Shown here in pieces: positions 40,164 through 47,934 of a DNA stretch of 64,000 bases; the stretch's first letter is position 1; each line of letters starts with the position of its first letter. Below the pieces are notes generated by a model. The model was not told where the DNA came from. It searched no databases and saw only the letters and a program-made list of their open reading frames with translations. Source of the stretch: an uncultured Pseudomonadales bacterium (GTDB taxonomy: Bacteria; Pseudomonadota; Gammaproteobacteria; Pseudomonadales; Pseudohongiellaceae). Position numbers and translations under genes: made by a program. Location: contig CAJQHM010000060.1 in NCBI GenBank assembly GCA_905478195.1, positions 18,735 to 82,734 of the forward strand, written 5' to 3'.

Positions 40164-40196
40164 AGAAGTGGATCCTAAGTAGTACTTAGTGATGCA

Positions 40197-41258
40197 TTAC
40201 TTGACGGGTCGAACGTAACGCTTGATTCCACCAACTGGGCCAACTTCGGCACCGAAGATGTTGCCATGAGCATCGGCAACTACACCCTCTGCAGTACAAG
40301 TACCACGACAATCTGGTTGTGGGTCAGGAATCAGGAATTCCACTTCACCGGTAATAGCGCTTCCGATACGGATACCACGAACCCAGTCACCATGATCGGG
40401 ATTAACCGAACCTGACTCTGAATCTGCGCCGTAAAGCACATCATTCTCGTCGATGTAGATGCCACTCAAGCGGCTGAACTGATGCCATACGTCGAGTAGA
40501 TTGCCATCTTGATCGAAGATCTGGATACGGTTATTGCCGCGGTCTGCTACGAACAGGCGTCCCTTCGAGTCCATGGCCAAACCGTGTGGCTGGCGGAAAT
40601 TTCCTGGCTCGGTTCCCCATTCGCCGAATGAGAAGAGGTGGTTTCCGTCCGCATCGAATTTGTGTACGCGGTTGGTAGAGCCCTCAGCGCTGGAGTGTCC
40701 CTCGCCTACAAAAATGGATCCATCAGGCGCAACATGCACGTCATTTGGCGTGTAGAAATATTCGTCGTCCTGACCGCCGCCTTTCTTGCCCAAGGACATC
40801 AGGTGAACCCCGGTAGGGCTGAACTTGTGAACCTGGTGCCCATAATGTTCGCCATCATAGCCCTGGGTCTGCTCTGAGCCACGTGCATCAGCGACCCAGA
40901 CGTTGCCGTCGTGATCTACGTGAATGCCGTGAGGCCAGGTAATATAACCGGCGCCGAAGCTACGAACCATATCGCCGTTCTTACTGAACAACATGATCAG
41001 GTTTGTGTCAGGCTTCTCAACGCAGGCATTCGCATTGCCGCCGCAACGTTCGGCGACCCAGATGCTCTCGCCATCGGCATCGATTTCAACCGTGCTGGAT
41101 GAACCCCAGTCGCGGCCTGCAGGCATCTTAAAGTAGCCCGACTGAGTGAGATAAGGGTTTTCCAGATCGTTTGTAGGAGGCATGTCGGCTTGGGCAAAAA
41201 CCAATGCCGGCGTTATCGCCAATGCCAGTAAAGCTGTCTTTATGTTGTTATTAGTCAT
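40197..41258 (-). CDS. secreted NHL-repeat beta-propeller protein
   Basis: This 353-residue exported protein has a signal peptide (ALLALAITPALVFAQA). NHL-type repeats follow, with recurring segments such as WPHGIHVDHDGNVWVAD, TPNDVHVAPDGSIFVGE and QPHGLAMDSKGRLFVADRGNNRI, forming a six-bladed propeller. The layout resembles the lyase domain of peptidyl-glycine alpha-amidating enzymes, but I cannot confirm catalytic residues. Cysteine pairs (CGGNANAC and CRGTC) suggest disulfides, consistent with a periplasmic site. Role unknown. Confidence 0.75.
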   Translation of the reverse strand: MTNNNIKTALLALAITPALVFAQADMPPTNDLENPYLTQSGYFKMPAGRDWGSSSTVEIDADGESIWVAERCGGNANACVEKPDTNLIMLFSKNGDMVRSFGAGYITWPHGIHVDHDGNVWVADARGSEQTQGYDGEHYGHQVHKFSPTGVHLMSLGKKGGGQDDEYFYTPNDVHVAPDGSIFVGEGHSSAEGSTNRVHKFDADGNHLFSFGEWGTEPGNFRQPHGLAMDSKGRLFVADRGNNRIQIFDQDGNLLDVWHQFSRLSGIYIDENDVLYGADSESGSVNPDHGDWVRGIRIGSAITGEVEFLIPDPQPDCRGTCTAEGVVADAHGNIFGAEVGPVGGIKRYVRPVK

Positions 41259-41375
41259 CTTCTAGAACTCTCATTGATCTTTCATTGATGAATAGGGGGA
41301 TACAAGAATAAACTACGGCCAATAGCAATTCAATTGTAAAGTGTGCCAGTGTTTTACACGCCCTGAGGAGGATAC

Positions 41376-41756
41376 ATGGACATCAAACTTGTTGGAATTT
41401 CTGTAGATGATCAAAGTAGGGCCCTTGCGTTCTATACCGAAATACTGGGCTTTCACAAGGTGCACGATATCGATCTAGGCGAGTTTCGCTGGCTGACGGT
41501 CACGTCCAAGGGCTCCGGTGAGACGCAATTGTCGCTGGAACCAAACGCGCACCCCGCTGCGAAGGTCTTCCAAGCCGCAATCTATACCGATGGAATCCCA
41601 GCCACCGCTTTTCACAGTGATGATATACACCAGGAATGGAAGCGACTCACTGAGAAGGGCGTTTCCTTCAAAGGCGAACCCACACAATACGATGGTGTCT
41701 GGATTGCAACTTTTGATGATACCTGTGGAAATTGGATTCAGCTAATACAAGAATAG
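41376..41756 (+). CDS. VOC-family (glyoxalase-like) protein
   Basis: This 126-residue single-module vicinal-oxygen-chelate protein starts with VGISVDDQSRALAFYTEILGF, the classic first betaalphabeta unit, and ends with IATFDDTCGNWIQLIQE, the last strand with a metal-ligand Glu. The first ligand position, usually His or Glu, reads Gly-Ile-Ser-Val, so metal binding is uncertain. The strong GAGGAGG ribosome-binding site supports the start. Substrate unknown. Confidence 0.85.
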   Translation: MDIKLVGISVDDQSRALAFYTEILGFHKVHDIDLGEFRWLTVTSKGSGETQLSLEPNAHPAAKVFQAAIYTDGIPATAFHSDDIHQEWKRLTEKGVSFKGEPTQYDGVWIATFDDTCGNWIQLIQE

Positions 41757-41782
41757 CTACGCTATTAGCAACAAGTGTATTT

Positions 41783-42403
41783 CTAGACGCGGTTCGTGGT
41801 CGCGAGGATTCCTCCGGCGCCTAAAAACAAGGTGCCACTTACACCATTACTAATCCGGTCGATATCTCGAGAGGCAAGTAGCCATTTCAACTTGGCCGCC
41901 AGCAATACATAACAACTATCCATAGTGACTGCTAGCAAGAGAAAGCAGGCAGATAGAGTCGCAATCTGTGGCAGGTAGGCGCTGCTAGTGCTAGCGAACT
42001 GTGGTAGGAAAGCGCTAAAGAATAGAATCGTTTTTGGATTAGTAAGCGAAACCCAGAAACCGCGTTGCATCGAGGCACTGGCGCTGGATCGTTCGACCTT
42101 CTTGCGTGTGTAGAAAGCATAGAGTGAATTACTGCCGAGAAACAACAAGTAGGCGACACCGAACCATTTCAACCAGATTAGACCTTGACTGAGCGTGGCC
42201 AGGAATAGGGTGGCTCCCAGTGCCGCGATCGCGAGCTTGATTACCATGGCAAGAGTCGTGCCTATCACTGTCTGTAAGCCGCGCCGTCTTCCAGACAGGA
42301 GTGTGGTGGAAACTATTACCAGAATGTTGGGCCCGGGAGCGGCGATCACTACGGTGGACACCAGTAGAAAAGGGAAAATCTGCTCCAGCTCCATGGCCGA
42401 CAT
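41783..42403 (-). CDS. LysE/RhtB-family amino acid exporter
   Basis: This 206-residue inner-membrane protein with about six hydrophobic helices shows VIAAPGPNILVIVST near residue 18, the family-defining APGP motif, and a central FWVSLTNPKTILFF near residue 112. Family members export lysine, threonine, homoserine or related amino acids. It starts five bases after the upstream secreted-protein gene, so the two are likely co-transcribed. Confidence 0.9.
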   Translation of the reverse strand: MSAMELEQIFPFLLVSTVVIAAPGPNILVIVSTTLLSGRRRGLQTVIGTTLAMVIKLAIAALGATLFLATLSQGLIWLKWFGVAYLLFLGSNSLYAFYTRKKVERSSASASMQRGFWVSLTNPKTILFFSAFLPQFASTSSAYLPQIATLSACFLLLAVTMDSCYVLLAAKLKWLLASRDIDRISNGVSGTLFLGAGGILATTNRV

Positions 42404-42407
42404 CCAC

Positions 42408-42851
42408 TCAGTCTCGACTCGATACGCGAATACCGAATGGGTCTATCTCGATTAGCACATTGGCGGTATCGGTTATGTCTCTTGGCGTAGCCTTCGAATC
42501 GTCATGGTAGGCATAGACTAGAACCTGCAGCGCCTCTGCGCGGCGCACCGGCAGGCTCGCCATCTCCGAGTCGAAGCCCTGGGGAATAAAGACATTGACG
42601 ATGTCCATCTTATCCCCGGCATCCCGCGTGAACCCTCGCTTATTCGAATACCACGCGGACTTCGTGTCTGGCAAGGCGTTGCTGATTTCCTCGTCGTAGA
42701 TAAAGATGATATCTACCTCTGTAATGATAATCGCGTTCGGGTCTAGCCTGGAGGAGATGAAAACCGAGTTTACCTCGGCAAGCACGCTGCCAGAAAACAA
42801 TAGCAGTGAACACAGGGCAGCGCAGACAGGTAGAAGCCGTTTTCTTAACAT
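42408..42851 (-). CDS. secreted protein of unknown function
   Basis: I choose the ATG at 42851, giving MLRKRLLPVC and a good signal peptide ending SGSVLA; the frame is open further to 42920. The mature protein of about 120 residues is beta-rich with EVDIIFIYDEEI and EALQVLVYAYHDDS, and it ends ANVLIEIDPFGIRVS. I do not recognise a family; a distant similarity in pattern to TssJ-like beta-sandwich proteins is too weak to rely on, and there is no lipobox. It sits directly upstream of a LysE-type exporter gene. Confidence 0.6.
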   Translation of the reverse strand: MLRKRLLPVCAALCSLLLFSGSVLAEVNSVFISSRLDPNAIIITEVDIIFIYDEEISNALPDTKSAWYSNKRGFTRDAGDKMDIVNVFIPQGFDSEMASLPVRRAEALQVLVYAYHDDSKATPRDITDTANVLIEIDPFGIRVSSRD

Positions 42852-42920
42852 GGGTATTGCGATCCTGAAAAATTGTCGAGCTGGCATTAAAAAAATGGAA
42901 AACAAATAGACTGCAGACAT

Positions 42921-42960
42921 AAAAAAACCAGACTTGGATAGTAACCCAACTCTGGTTTAT
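42921..42960 (-). terminator. intrinsic terminator of the secreted-protein gene at 43015
   Basis: On the minus strand, AAACCAGAGTTGG pairs with CCAAGTCTGGTTT around a short loop with one mismatch, then a run of T follows. It is 55 bases beyond the stop codon of the gene ending at 43015. Confidence 0.85.
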
Positions 42961-43014
42961 TTGAAATTTCCAAAATCTGCAGCTAAATGCAGATCTTGTG
43001 CGTTCGACTGGTAA

Positions 43015-44022
43015 CTATTCTTCTATAGCAACGGTTCCAGTTTCAGACTTGGGTGAGCCGTCACCATTTAAGCCCATGGACTCATAGCGTCTCCATCCGG
43101 CAAGAATGCCCTGCAAGCCATGGTTGCCTTCGTGGCAGGCATACTCATAGACCGGGTCAGCAGCGCGGCGCATGGGTACTTTCCCAGACCAGGTCACATC
43201 CCAGGACAGGGGATCTTCCACAGTAAAGTCATAATCCAATGTGTTTTCATCAACCCAGCTGAAACGCTCCTGGATTACGGCTTGGTCTGACATGCCACGA
43301 AGATTGTAGTCGTGGTAGAAGTGTTTAGTGGTGATAACAAGCTCATCTCCATCCCAGTAGCCGACTGAATCACCTTCCCATTTTAATTGCTTGGTATTGT
43401 GCTCACTGTCCATACGAATGATGCGTGCCGTATGCACCATCTCGTTCAAGATCATTACAGTGTCTTTGGTTTGCACCAGCTGCATATTGTTATTGTAGGA
43501 GCCAGGAATCATCGGTGGCCCGGCAACGAAGCCAGTAAGGCAGCGATCGACTGTAGTTCTGCCTTCAGGCCCAGCGCTCTCGAAGACCATCTGCCCGTAG
43601 GCGGCGCGGCGTTCTTTACCAATAGCGTTTAGCTCGGGTACGCGGCCATTCGGTGGATCGTAAACCAGAGATGTACGGCGGTCTGCAATAGTCTCGACGC
43701 CACGCTCATACCAGAATTCATTGTAGGAGATTACGCCAGGTGGGTAGCCGGCACCGCCTACGGAGTCGATGATCAGGTCGCGATTCTGGCGGCGATTCTC
43801 GAATGCTTCCCATTCGGCTGCTTCCTCTGGTGTCAGAGTGGCCTTGTCTGCCAATTCTCGCGGGCGATTAAGCGGCGTCAGTGTTCTAAAGGTGTAGGTG
43901 CCCTGAAAATCCGGGTGACCATATTCAGTCCGGGGCATTTCGCCCGACTGTGCCAGCAATTGTGGAGCGGCCAAAAGACCGATAATGGCTAGGCTTAGTT
44001 TGCTAAGTACTCTGTTGTTCAT
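43015..44022 (-). CDS. secreted protein of unknown function (335 residues)
   Basis: The ATG at 44022 (MNNRVLSKLS) has GGAGG seven bases upstream, so I use it rather than the extended frame. A signal peptide ends LLAAPQLLAQ. The mature protein starts with a GHPDFQGTYTFRTLTPLNRP segment, has DRCLTGFVAGPPMIPG in the middle, and a lipocalin-like or beta-barrel-looking C-half (KQLKWEGDSVGYWDGDELVI). Similar secreted proteins occur in multiple copies in marine gammaproteobacteria, but I know no function. It has its own terminator, so it is monocistronic. Confidence 0.75.
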   Translation of the reverse strand: MNNRVLSKLSLAIIGLLAAPQLLAQSGEMPRTEYGHPDFQGTYTFRTLTPLNRPRELADKATLTPEEAAEWEAFENRRQNRDLIIDSVGGAGYPPGVISYNEFWYERGVETIADRRTSLVYDPPNGRVPELNAIGKERRAAYGQMVFESAGPEGRTTVDRCLTGFVAGPPMIPGSYNNNMQLVQTKDTVMILNEMVHTARIIRMDSEHNTKQLKWEGDSVGYWDGDELVITTKHFYHDYNLRGMSDQAVIQERFSWVDENTLDYDFTVEDPLSWDVTWSGKVPMRRAADPVYEYACHEGNHGLQGILAGWRRYESMGLNGDGSPKSETGTVAIEE

Positions 44023-44279
44023 CTGAACCTCCAACAGTATTTTAATTCTTATGAGAAATCAGGGGCTAATTGCTTGAAGCTACGCTTGTTTAGGCGAATT
44101 TTCAAGATCAATTTGCGCCTATTGAGGTCTCGCTAAAGCCACTATTTCAGCAGGCTTAAGTGCCGTGGTTAGACAGGGGAGACCCAGTGAGGCTATTCAG
44201 CCATGATTCAGGCAGTGAGCACTAAGGTAGATCATCCCCCCCTTCAATGGGGCTGCGAAAAATAAACTAGAGATTGCCA

Positions 44280-44618
44280 ATGAAGCGCTCAAAATTGATA
44301 GCCAGCCTAGCCCTCGCGCTTACCCTGACCAGCTGCGTAGGTGCCGTAATCGGTGTTGCCGTAGATACGACTGCGGCGGTGGTTAAAGCCCCATTCCAGC
44401 TGACTGGAGCGGTTGTAGGCGTGGCTGCGGACACAACAGGCACGATGATAGCGGCGCCGTTTCGAATGGCCAATGCTGCCGTAGGCGGTACTCGTCACGG
44501 TGATCATGAAGATCACAATAGGCCCCATCGTCATCACGGTTCGGCCCGTGAAGATGGCCAGCCTGAGCACCAGCACCGTCATTCACAGGCAGCAGATGCA
44601 GCCCATCCCGACAATTGA
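44280..44618 (+). CDS. His-rich lipoprotein with duplicated segment
   Basis: ATG at 44280 gives MKRSKLIAS and a lipobox LTSC with Cys19. The mature part shows a duplication, VIGVAVDTTAAVVKAPF and VVGVAADTTGTMIAAPF. The last 40 or so residues contain ten histidines (for example PHRHHGS and PEHQHRHS) among Asp, Glu and Arg, which suggests binding of a divalent metal. It is probably anchored in the outer or inner membrane facing the periplasm. I do not recognise a named family. The stop codon lies inside a 13-bp inverted repeat. Confidence 0.75.
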   Translation: MKRSKLIASLALALTLTSCVGAVIGVAVDTTAAVVKAPFQLTGAVVGVAADTTGTMIAAPFRMANAAVGGTRHGDHEDHNRPHRHHGSAREDGQPEHQHRHSQAADAAHPDN

Positions 44619-44643
44619 GCCCTAGCCAGAGCTCAATTGTCGG
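44608..44643. repeat. perfect 13-bp inverted repeat spanning the stop codon
   Basis: CCGACAATTGAGC at 44608-44620 and GCTCAATTGTCGG at 44631-44643 flank a ten-base spacer. The lipoprotein TGA (44616-44618) is inside the left arm. No T-tract follows. Confidence 0.7.
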
Positions 44644-44761
44644 CATCTATCCCCCTCCTAGAGGCAGTGAATGCCTAGCTCATAGCCCAGCCAAATTGAA
44701 TTGCTCCAGTAGGTGGTTTATTCTTGCCATCGACTAATTTCTCGCGTCAGAGTGTAATCAA

Positions 44762-46366
44762 ATGGCCATTTCTGCCAGTTCCAAACAACATAGCCGCAAT
44801 AACAAGCCGTCTACTGCCGGGCAGTTAGGCTCAAGCCTGGGCGCCTTCAAGTTTCCATTCGCCCTATCTATCCTGCTTATAGCCCTTAGTTTCGTCCCCC
44901 GCATACAGGGTAATGCCACCCTGGTCTGGTCATTCTGGGGCGCAGCCGCTGCATTACTCGCGTGGCAGGCCTATCTGCTGGTGAATTCGAAAAACAAGAA
45001 TGAAGAGAGGGTATTCAGTATCCTCCTGCGGCCCCAGCACTATATTCAGGCGATGGTGCAGTTCAGCGTCTATGCCTACTGGGGCTACTACTGGCGTCCG
45101 GTGTACGACCATGCCTGGCTGATAATCGGCCAGCTGCTGTTTGCCTATACTTTCGATATGTTGCTGGCCTGGTCCAGACGTCGCGAGTACAGCCTGGGCT
45201 TTGGACCGATTCCGATTATCCTCAGTATCAACCTGTTTCTCTGGTTTAGAGACGATTGGTTCTATCTCCAGTTCCTGATGATTGCCGTCGGCTTCATGGG
45301 CAAGGAATATGTGCGTTGGCAAAGAGACGGGCGTAGCTCGCATATCTTTAATCCCTCGGCCTTTGCCTTGGGGTTTTTCTCATTGATACTCATCGCCACC
45401 AACACAACCGCTCTTACTTGGGGGCAGGAGATTGCATCGACTCTCACCCTGGCACCGAATATCTATACCTTCCTATTCCTGGTTGGCCTCGTTGTTATGT
45501 ATTTCTTCTCCATAACACTCGTTGCCGGAGCAGCGGCGATTACATTATTCGGCATAAGTGCGCTCTATTCGGCGGGTACTGGAGTTCCCTATTTCCTGGA
45601 TTCGGAAATCCCCGCTGCGGTTTTTCTGGGCCTGCACCTATTGATTACTGATCCTTCGACTTCTCCCAGAACGCCATTAGGAAAAACCATCTTCGGCATG
45701 CTCTATGGGCTGGGAGTTTTTGGACTGTACACCCTGCTAGGCAGCATGGGTTCACCCACCTTCTACGACAAGCTTCTCGTAGTACCACTTCTGAACCTGA
45801 GTGTCATCGCTATCGACAGGTCTGTGCGTTCTATACATTCCCAGGCGCTATTGAATGTTTGGCGAGAGAGCTGGTTTGGCGGTCGCGCCAATCTAGCGCA
45901 TATGAGTATCTGGATCGTAATCTTTGCCTCTATGTCCTTCCTTGGAAAGACCGACAGCATGCACGAAGGTGATAGTCTTCCGTTTTGGGAACAGGCCTGC
46001 GCCAGTGAGTTGCCGAATGCTTGTGGCCGAATGCTACAACTCGAGGCAAGCTATTGCGGAGACAATGCAGCCTGGGCATGTAATGAAATAGGGGCTCATT
46101 ACCGTGAAGGAAAGATTACAGAATCTGATGAGGAGCTCTCGCTAGCCTATTTTTCCAGAGGCTGTGAGTTAAAGTTTCAGGCGGCATGTCTCAATCTGTT
46201 GGACCAAGATCTCATGGCCCGTGAGACGCCTCATGAACTGGATCTAAGATTGCTTCTGAGAGAGGGCGGACAAAACTTAATGTCCGCCTCCACGCAAGAG
46301 TTGTATGAGAAGGCCTGTGAACATAACTGGGCCTTTGCCTGTGAGAGTAACAGGTCGCAGATATGA
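44762..46366 (+). CDS. NQR2/RnfD-like membrane protein fused to cysteine-paired Sel1 repeats
   Basis: This 534-residue protein has about ten transmembrane helices (residues 30-395). It carries SSHIFNPSAFALGF near 194 and LLITDPSTSPRTPLGK near 294, which match the NqrB/RnfD/RnfE family. I see no SGAT-type motif for covalent FMN. After the last helix a soluble tail (about 405-534) contains four C-x7-C pairs (starting at Cys413, 432, 468 and near 514) with Sel1-like helical repeat pattern (GAHYREG, LAYFSRGCEL), resembling disulfide-linked Hcp proteins. I infer a periplasmic tail. The next gene overlaps its stop by four bases. Function unknown; a membrane redox role is the family-based guess. Confidence 0.75.
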   Translation: MAISASSKQHSRNNKPSTAGQLGSSLGAFKFPFALSILLIALSFVPRIQGNATLVWSFWGAAAALLAWQAYLLVNSKNKNEERVFSILLRPQHYIQAMVQFSVYAYWGYYWRPVYDHAWLIIGQLLFAYTFDMLLAWSRRREYSLGFGPIPIILSINLFLWFRDDWFYLQFLMIAVGFMGKEYVRWQRDGRSSHIFNPSAFALGFFSLILIATNTTALTWGQEIASTLTLAPNIYTFLFLVGLVVMYFFSITLVAGAAAITLFGISALYSAGTGVPYFLDSEIPAAVFLGLHLLITDPSTSPRTPLGKTIFGMLYGLGVFGLYTLLGSMGSPTFYDKLLVVPLLNLSVIAIDRSVRSIHSQALLNVWRESWFGGRANLAHMSIWIVIFASMSFLGKTDSMHEGDSLPFWEQACASELPNACGRMLQLEASYCGDNAAWACNEIGAHYREGKITESDEELSLAYFSRGCELKFQAACLNLLDQDLMARETPHELDLRLLLREGGQNLMSASTQELYEKACEHNWAFACESNRSQI

Positions 46367-47334
46367 GCAAGCCCCAGCCTAAGGCAAACGCCGAAGGGGA
46401 TGGTTCTAGCGCGCAGCAAATACCTGGGCGAACTCTGGGCCTTAGCATCATGTGTCTTATGATTGTCTTTGTCGCTGCATGGATGACTTTTCAATCACGA
46501 CAGCATGAAGCGACAGTTCTTGCCTCTGCCGAGGCACTCGCTTCGGTTACCGGACTTCGCAGCGATGCCTGGTATCTTCCGGACGAGCCACTGCTAGGTT
46601 TTGTAAAGATTCCCGCCGGCACTTTTACCATGGGCAGCAATCCTGCGCTGGATCGTCTCGCCTACGAGAATGAACGCTGGTCCAGTTCCCGTCGTCAGGG
46701 GTCGGTTGAGCTGACAGATTTTTATATCGGGAAGTTCGAGGTTACGGTTGCGCAATTTTGGGCCTATGCACAAGAGAACCCAACTCTGGCTGACAAGATT
46801 CCAGCAGATGCAGCAGGCAATATTCCCATAACAAATATTACGTGGCCTGAAGCCTTGGGATATACGCGTTGGTTACAGGGGAAAGTGGAGAGCTCGCCTA
46901 ACACGCCCGAAGAATTACGCAGCTTTCTCGCAAGCGGTGCTCGCATAAGCCTGCCCTCAGAGGCAGAATGGGAGAAGGCAGCCCGTGGCACAGATGGCCG
47001 ACTCTTCCCTTGGGGAAATACGCCCTCCATGGAATTTGCTAACTACGGCTCGAGCACCATCCTCCCCGTTGGCTCCAAGCCCTGCACTCAATGCGCCTTC
47101 GGCCTTCAGGATATGAGCGGCAATGTGTGGGAGCTGACACGCAGCCCGCTACAGGCTTATCCTTATACCGCAGACGACGACGCGGCTAATCTGGCTGAAG
47201 ATGCACTCTGGGTCATGCGCGGCGGCTCATTCGCCGATGGTGTGGGTAATATACGGGCCGCTGTACGCGGCGGTGTCGACCCCGGAGTCCGCAACAACAC
47301 TATCGGTTTCAGGCTCGTTATCACCACGCTATAG
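46363..47334 (+). CDS. membrane-anchored FGE/SUMF1-fold protein, lacking FGE cysteines
   Basis: This 323-residue protein has a transmembrane anchor near residues 27-45. A formylglycine-generating-enzyme-fold domain follows: FVKIPAGTFTMGSN near 80, FYIGKFEVTVAQFW near 125, RISLPSEAEWEKAARG near 195, MSGNVWEL near 250 and VMRGGSFADGVGN near 285 with a closing GFRLVI. The catalytic Cys pair of true FGE, located in the stretch after RGGS, is absent. A CTQC motif lies near residue 243 instead. It is translationally coupled to the RnfD-Sel1 fusion gene, so the two probably act together at the membrane. Activity unknown. Confidence 0.82.
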   Translation: MSKPQPKANAEGDGSSAQQIPGRTLGLSIMCLMIVFVAAWMTFQSRQHEATVLASAEALASVTGLRSDAWYLPDEPLLGFVKIPAGTFTMGSNPALDRLAYENERWSSSRRQGSVELTDFYIGKFEVTVAQFWAYAQENPTLADKIPADAAGNIPITNITWPEALGYTRWLQGKVESSPNTPEELRSFLASGARISLPSEAEWEKAARGTDGRLFPWGNTPSMEFANYGSSTILPVGSKPCTQCAFGLQDMSGNVWELTRSPLQAYPYTADDDAANLAEDALWVMRGGSFADGVGNIRAAVRGGVDPGVRNNTIGFRLVITTL

Positions 47335-47463
47335 CCTGCTTCCGCCGTTGAGACATAACGGCCTCGCCTTCGTGTAAACCAATTTCCTCCCCAAGCGTTC
47401 TACTTACTAAGCGATACTTGATCGTGTAGTAGTTTTTATAGCGTTGGAAACTGGAGAAATCTC

Positions 47464-47904
47464 ATGAAATTGTTTTCTACAACGAGTGTAATCGGATACA
47501 CCTTAGGCTGTGCCATGCTGCTGTCGGCAACGAGTGCAAGCGCGGATCCATTGCACAGAGGTATTCACAGACATGGTGTCGTGCATTCCCATCAAACGGT
47601 GAACACGGTTGTAGTCACCCCAGCGGCACCCATTAGAACGGTTACCAGGTTTTCCGCATCAAGATTAAATAGTCTACCAGCGACCCATGTGCGCTTTGTT
47701 CACAATGATGAGACGTTCTTTTACAGCGAAGGTGTTTATTACCAGAAGAAGGGCCGCGGCTATATTATCGTAAAACCGCGAGCTGGCTTTCGTGTCGCGA
47801 CACTGCCGAGAGGGTATAGGGTGATTCGAGAGGGCAACGTAAAGTTTTATAGCTTTAATAATGTGCGCTATAGAAAACGTAATGGTTTCTTCGTGGTTGT
47901 GTAA
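47464..47904 (+). CDS. DUF6515 family exported protein
   Basis: This 146-residue protein has a signal peptide ending ATSASA. A histidine-containing mature N-terminus (HRGIHRHGVVHSH) is followed by Tyr/Gly-rich beta motifs (FFYSEGVYYQKKGRGYIIV and FYSFNNVRYRKRNG) typical of DUF6515. The family is periplasmic with no assigned function. An AACTGGAGAAATCTC ribosome-binding site precedes ATG. The last codons form one arm of a perfect 15-bp hairpin. Confidence 0.8.
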   Translation: MKLFSTTSVIGYTLGCAMLLSATSASADPLHRGIHRHGVVHSHQTVNTVVVTPAAPIRTVTRFSASRLNSLPATHVRFVHNDETFFYSEGVYYQKKGRGYIIVKPRAGFRVATLPRGYRVIREGNVKFYSFNNVRYRKRNGFFVVV

Positions 47905-47917
47905 CCACGAAGAAACC
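47884..47917. terminator. perfect 15-bp hairpin covering the end of the DUF6515 gene
   Basis: GGTTTCTTCGTGGTT (47884-47898) and AACCACGAAGAAACC (47903-47917) pair exactly around GTGT, with the TAA stop at 47902-47904 inside. It separates two convergent genes but lacks a clear T-tract. It may act as a bidirectional, possibly weak, transcription end. Confidence 0.55.
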
Positions 47918-47934
47918 TATTTGCTGAATCGAAT

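Noticed and set aside
44267..44646. Several frames opposite the His-rich lipoprotein
   Set aside because: They mirror the repetitive GC pattern of the lipoprotein gene; only the plus frame has a lipobox and start signals.
46363..47334. True formylglycine-generating enzyme for sulfatases
   Set aside because: The catalytic Cys pair after the RGGS motif is missing, and no sulfatase gene is present in the window.
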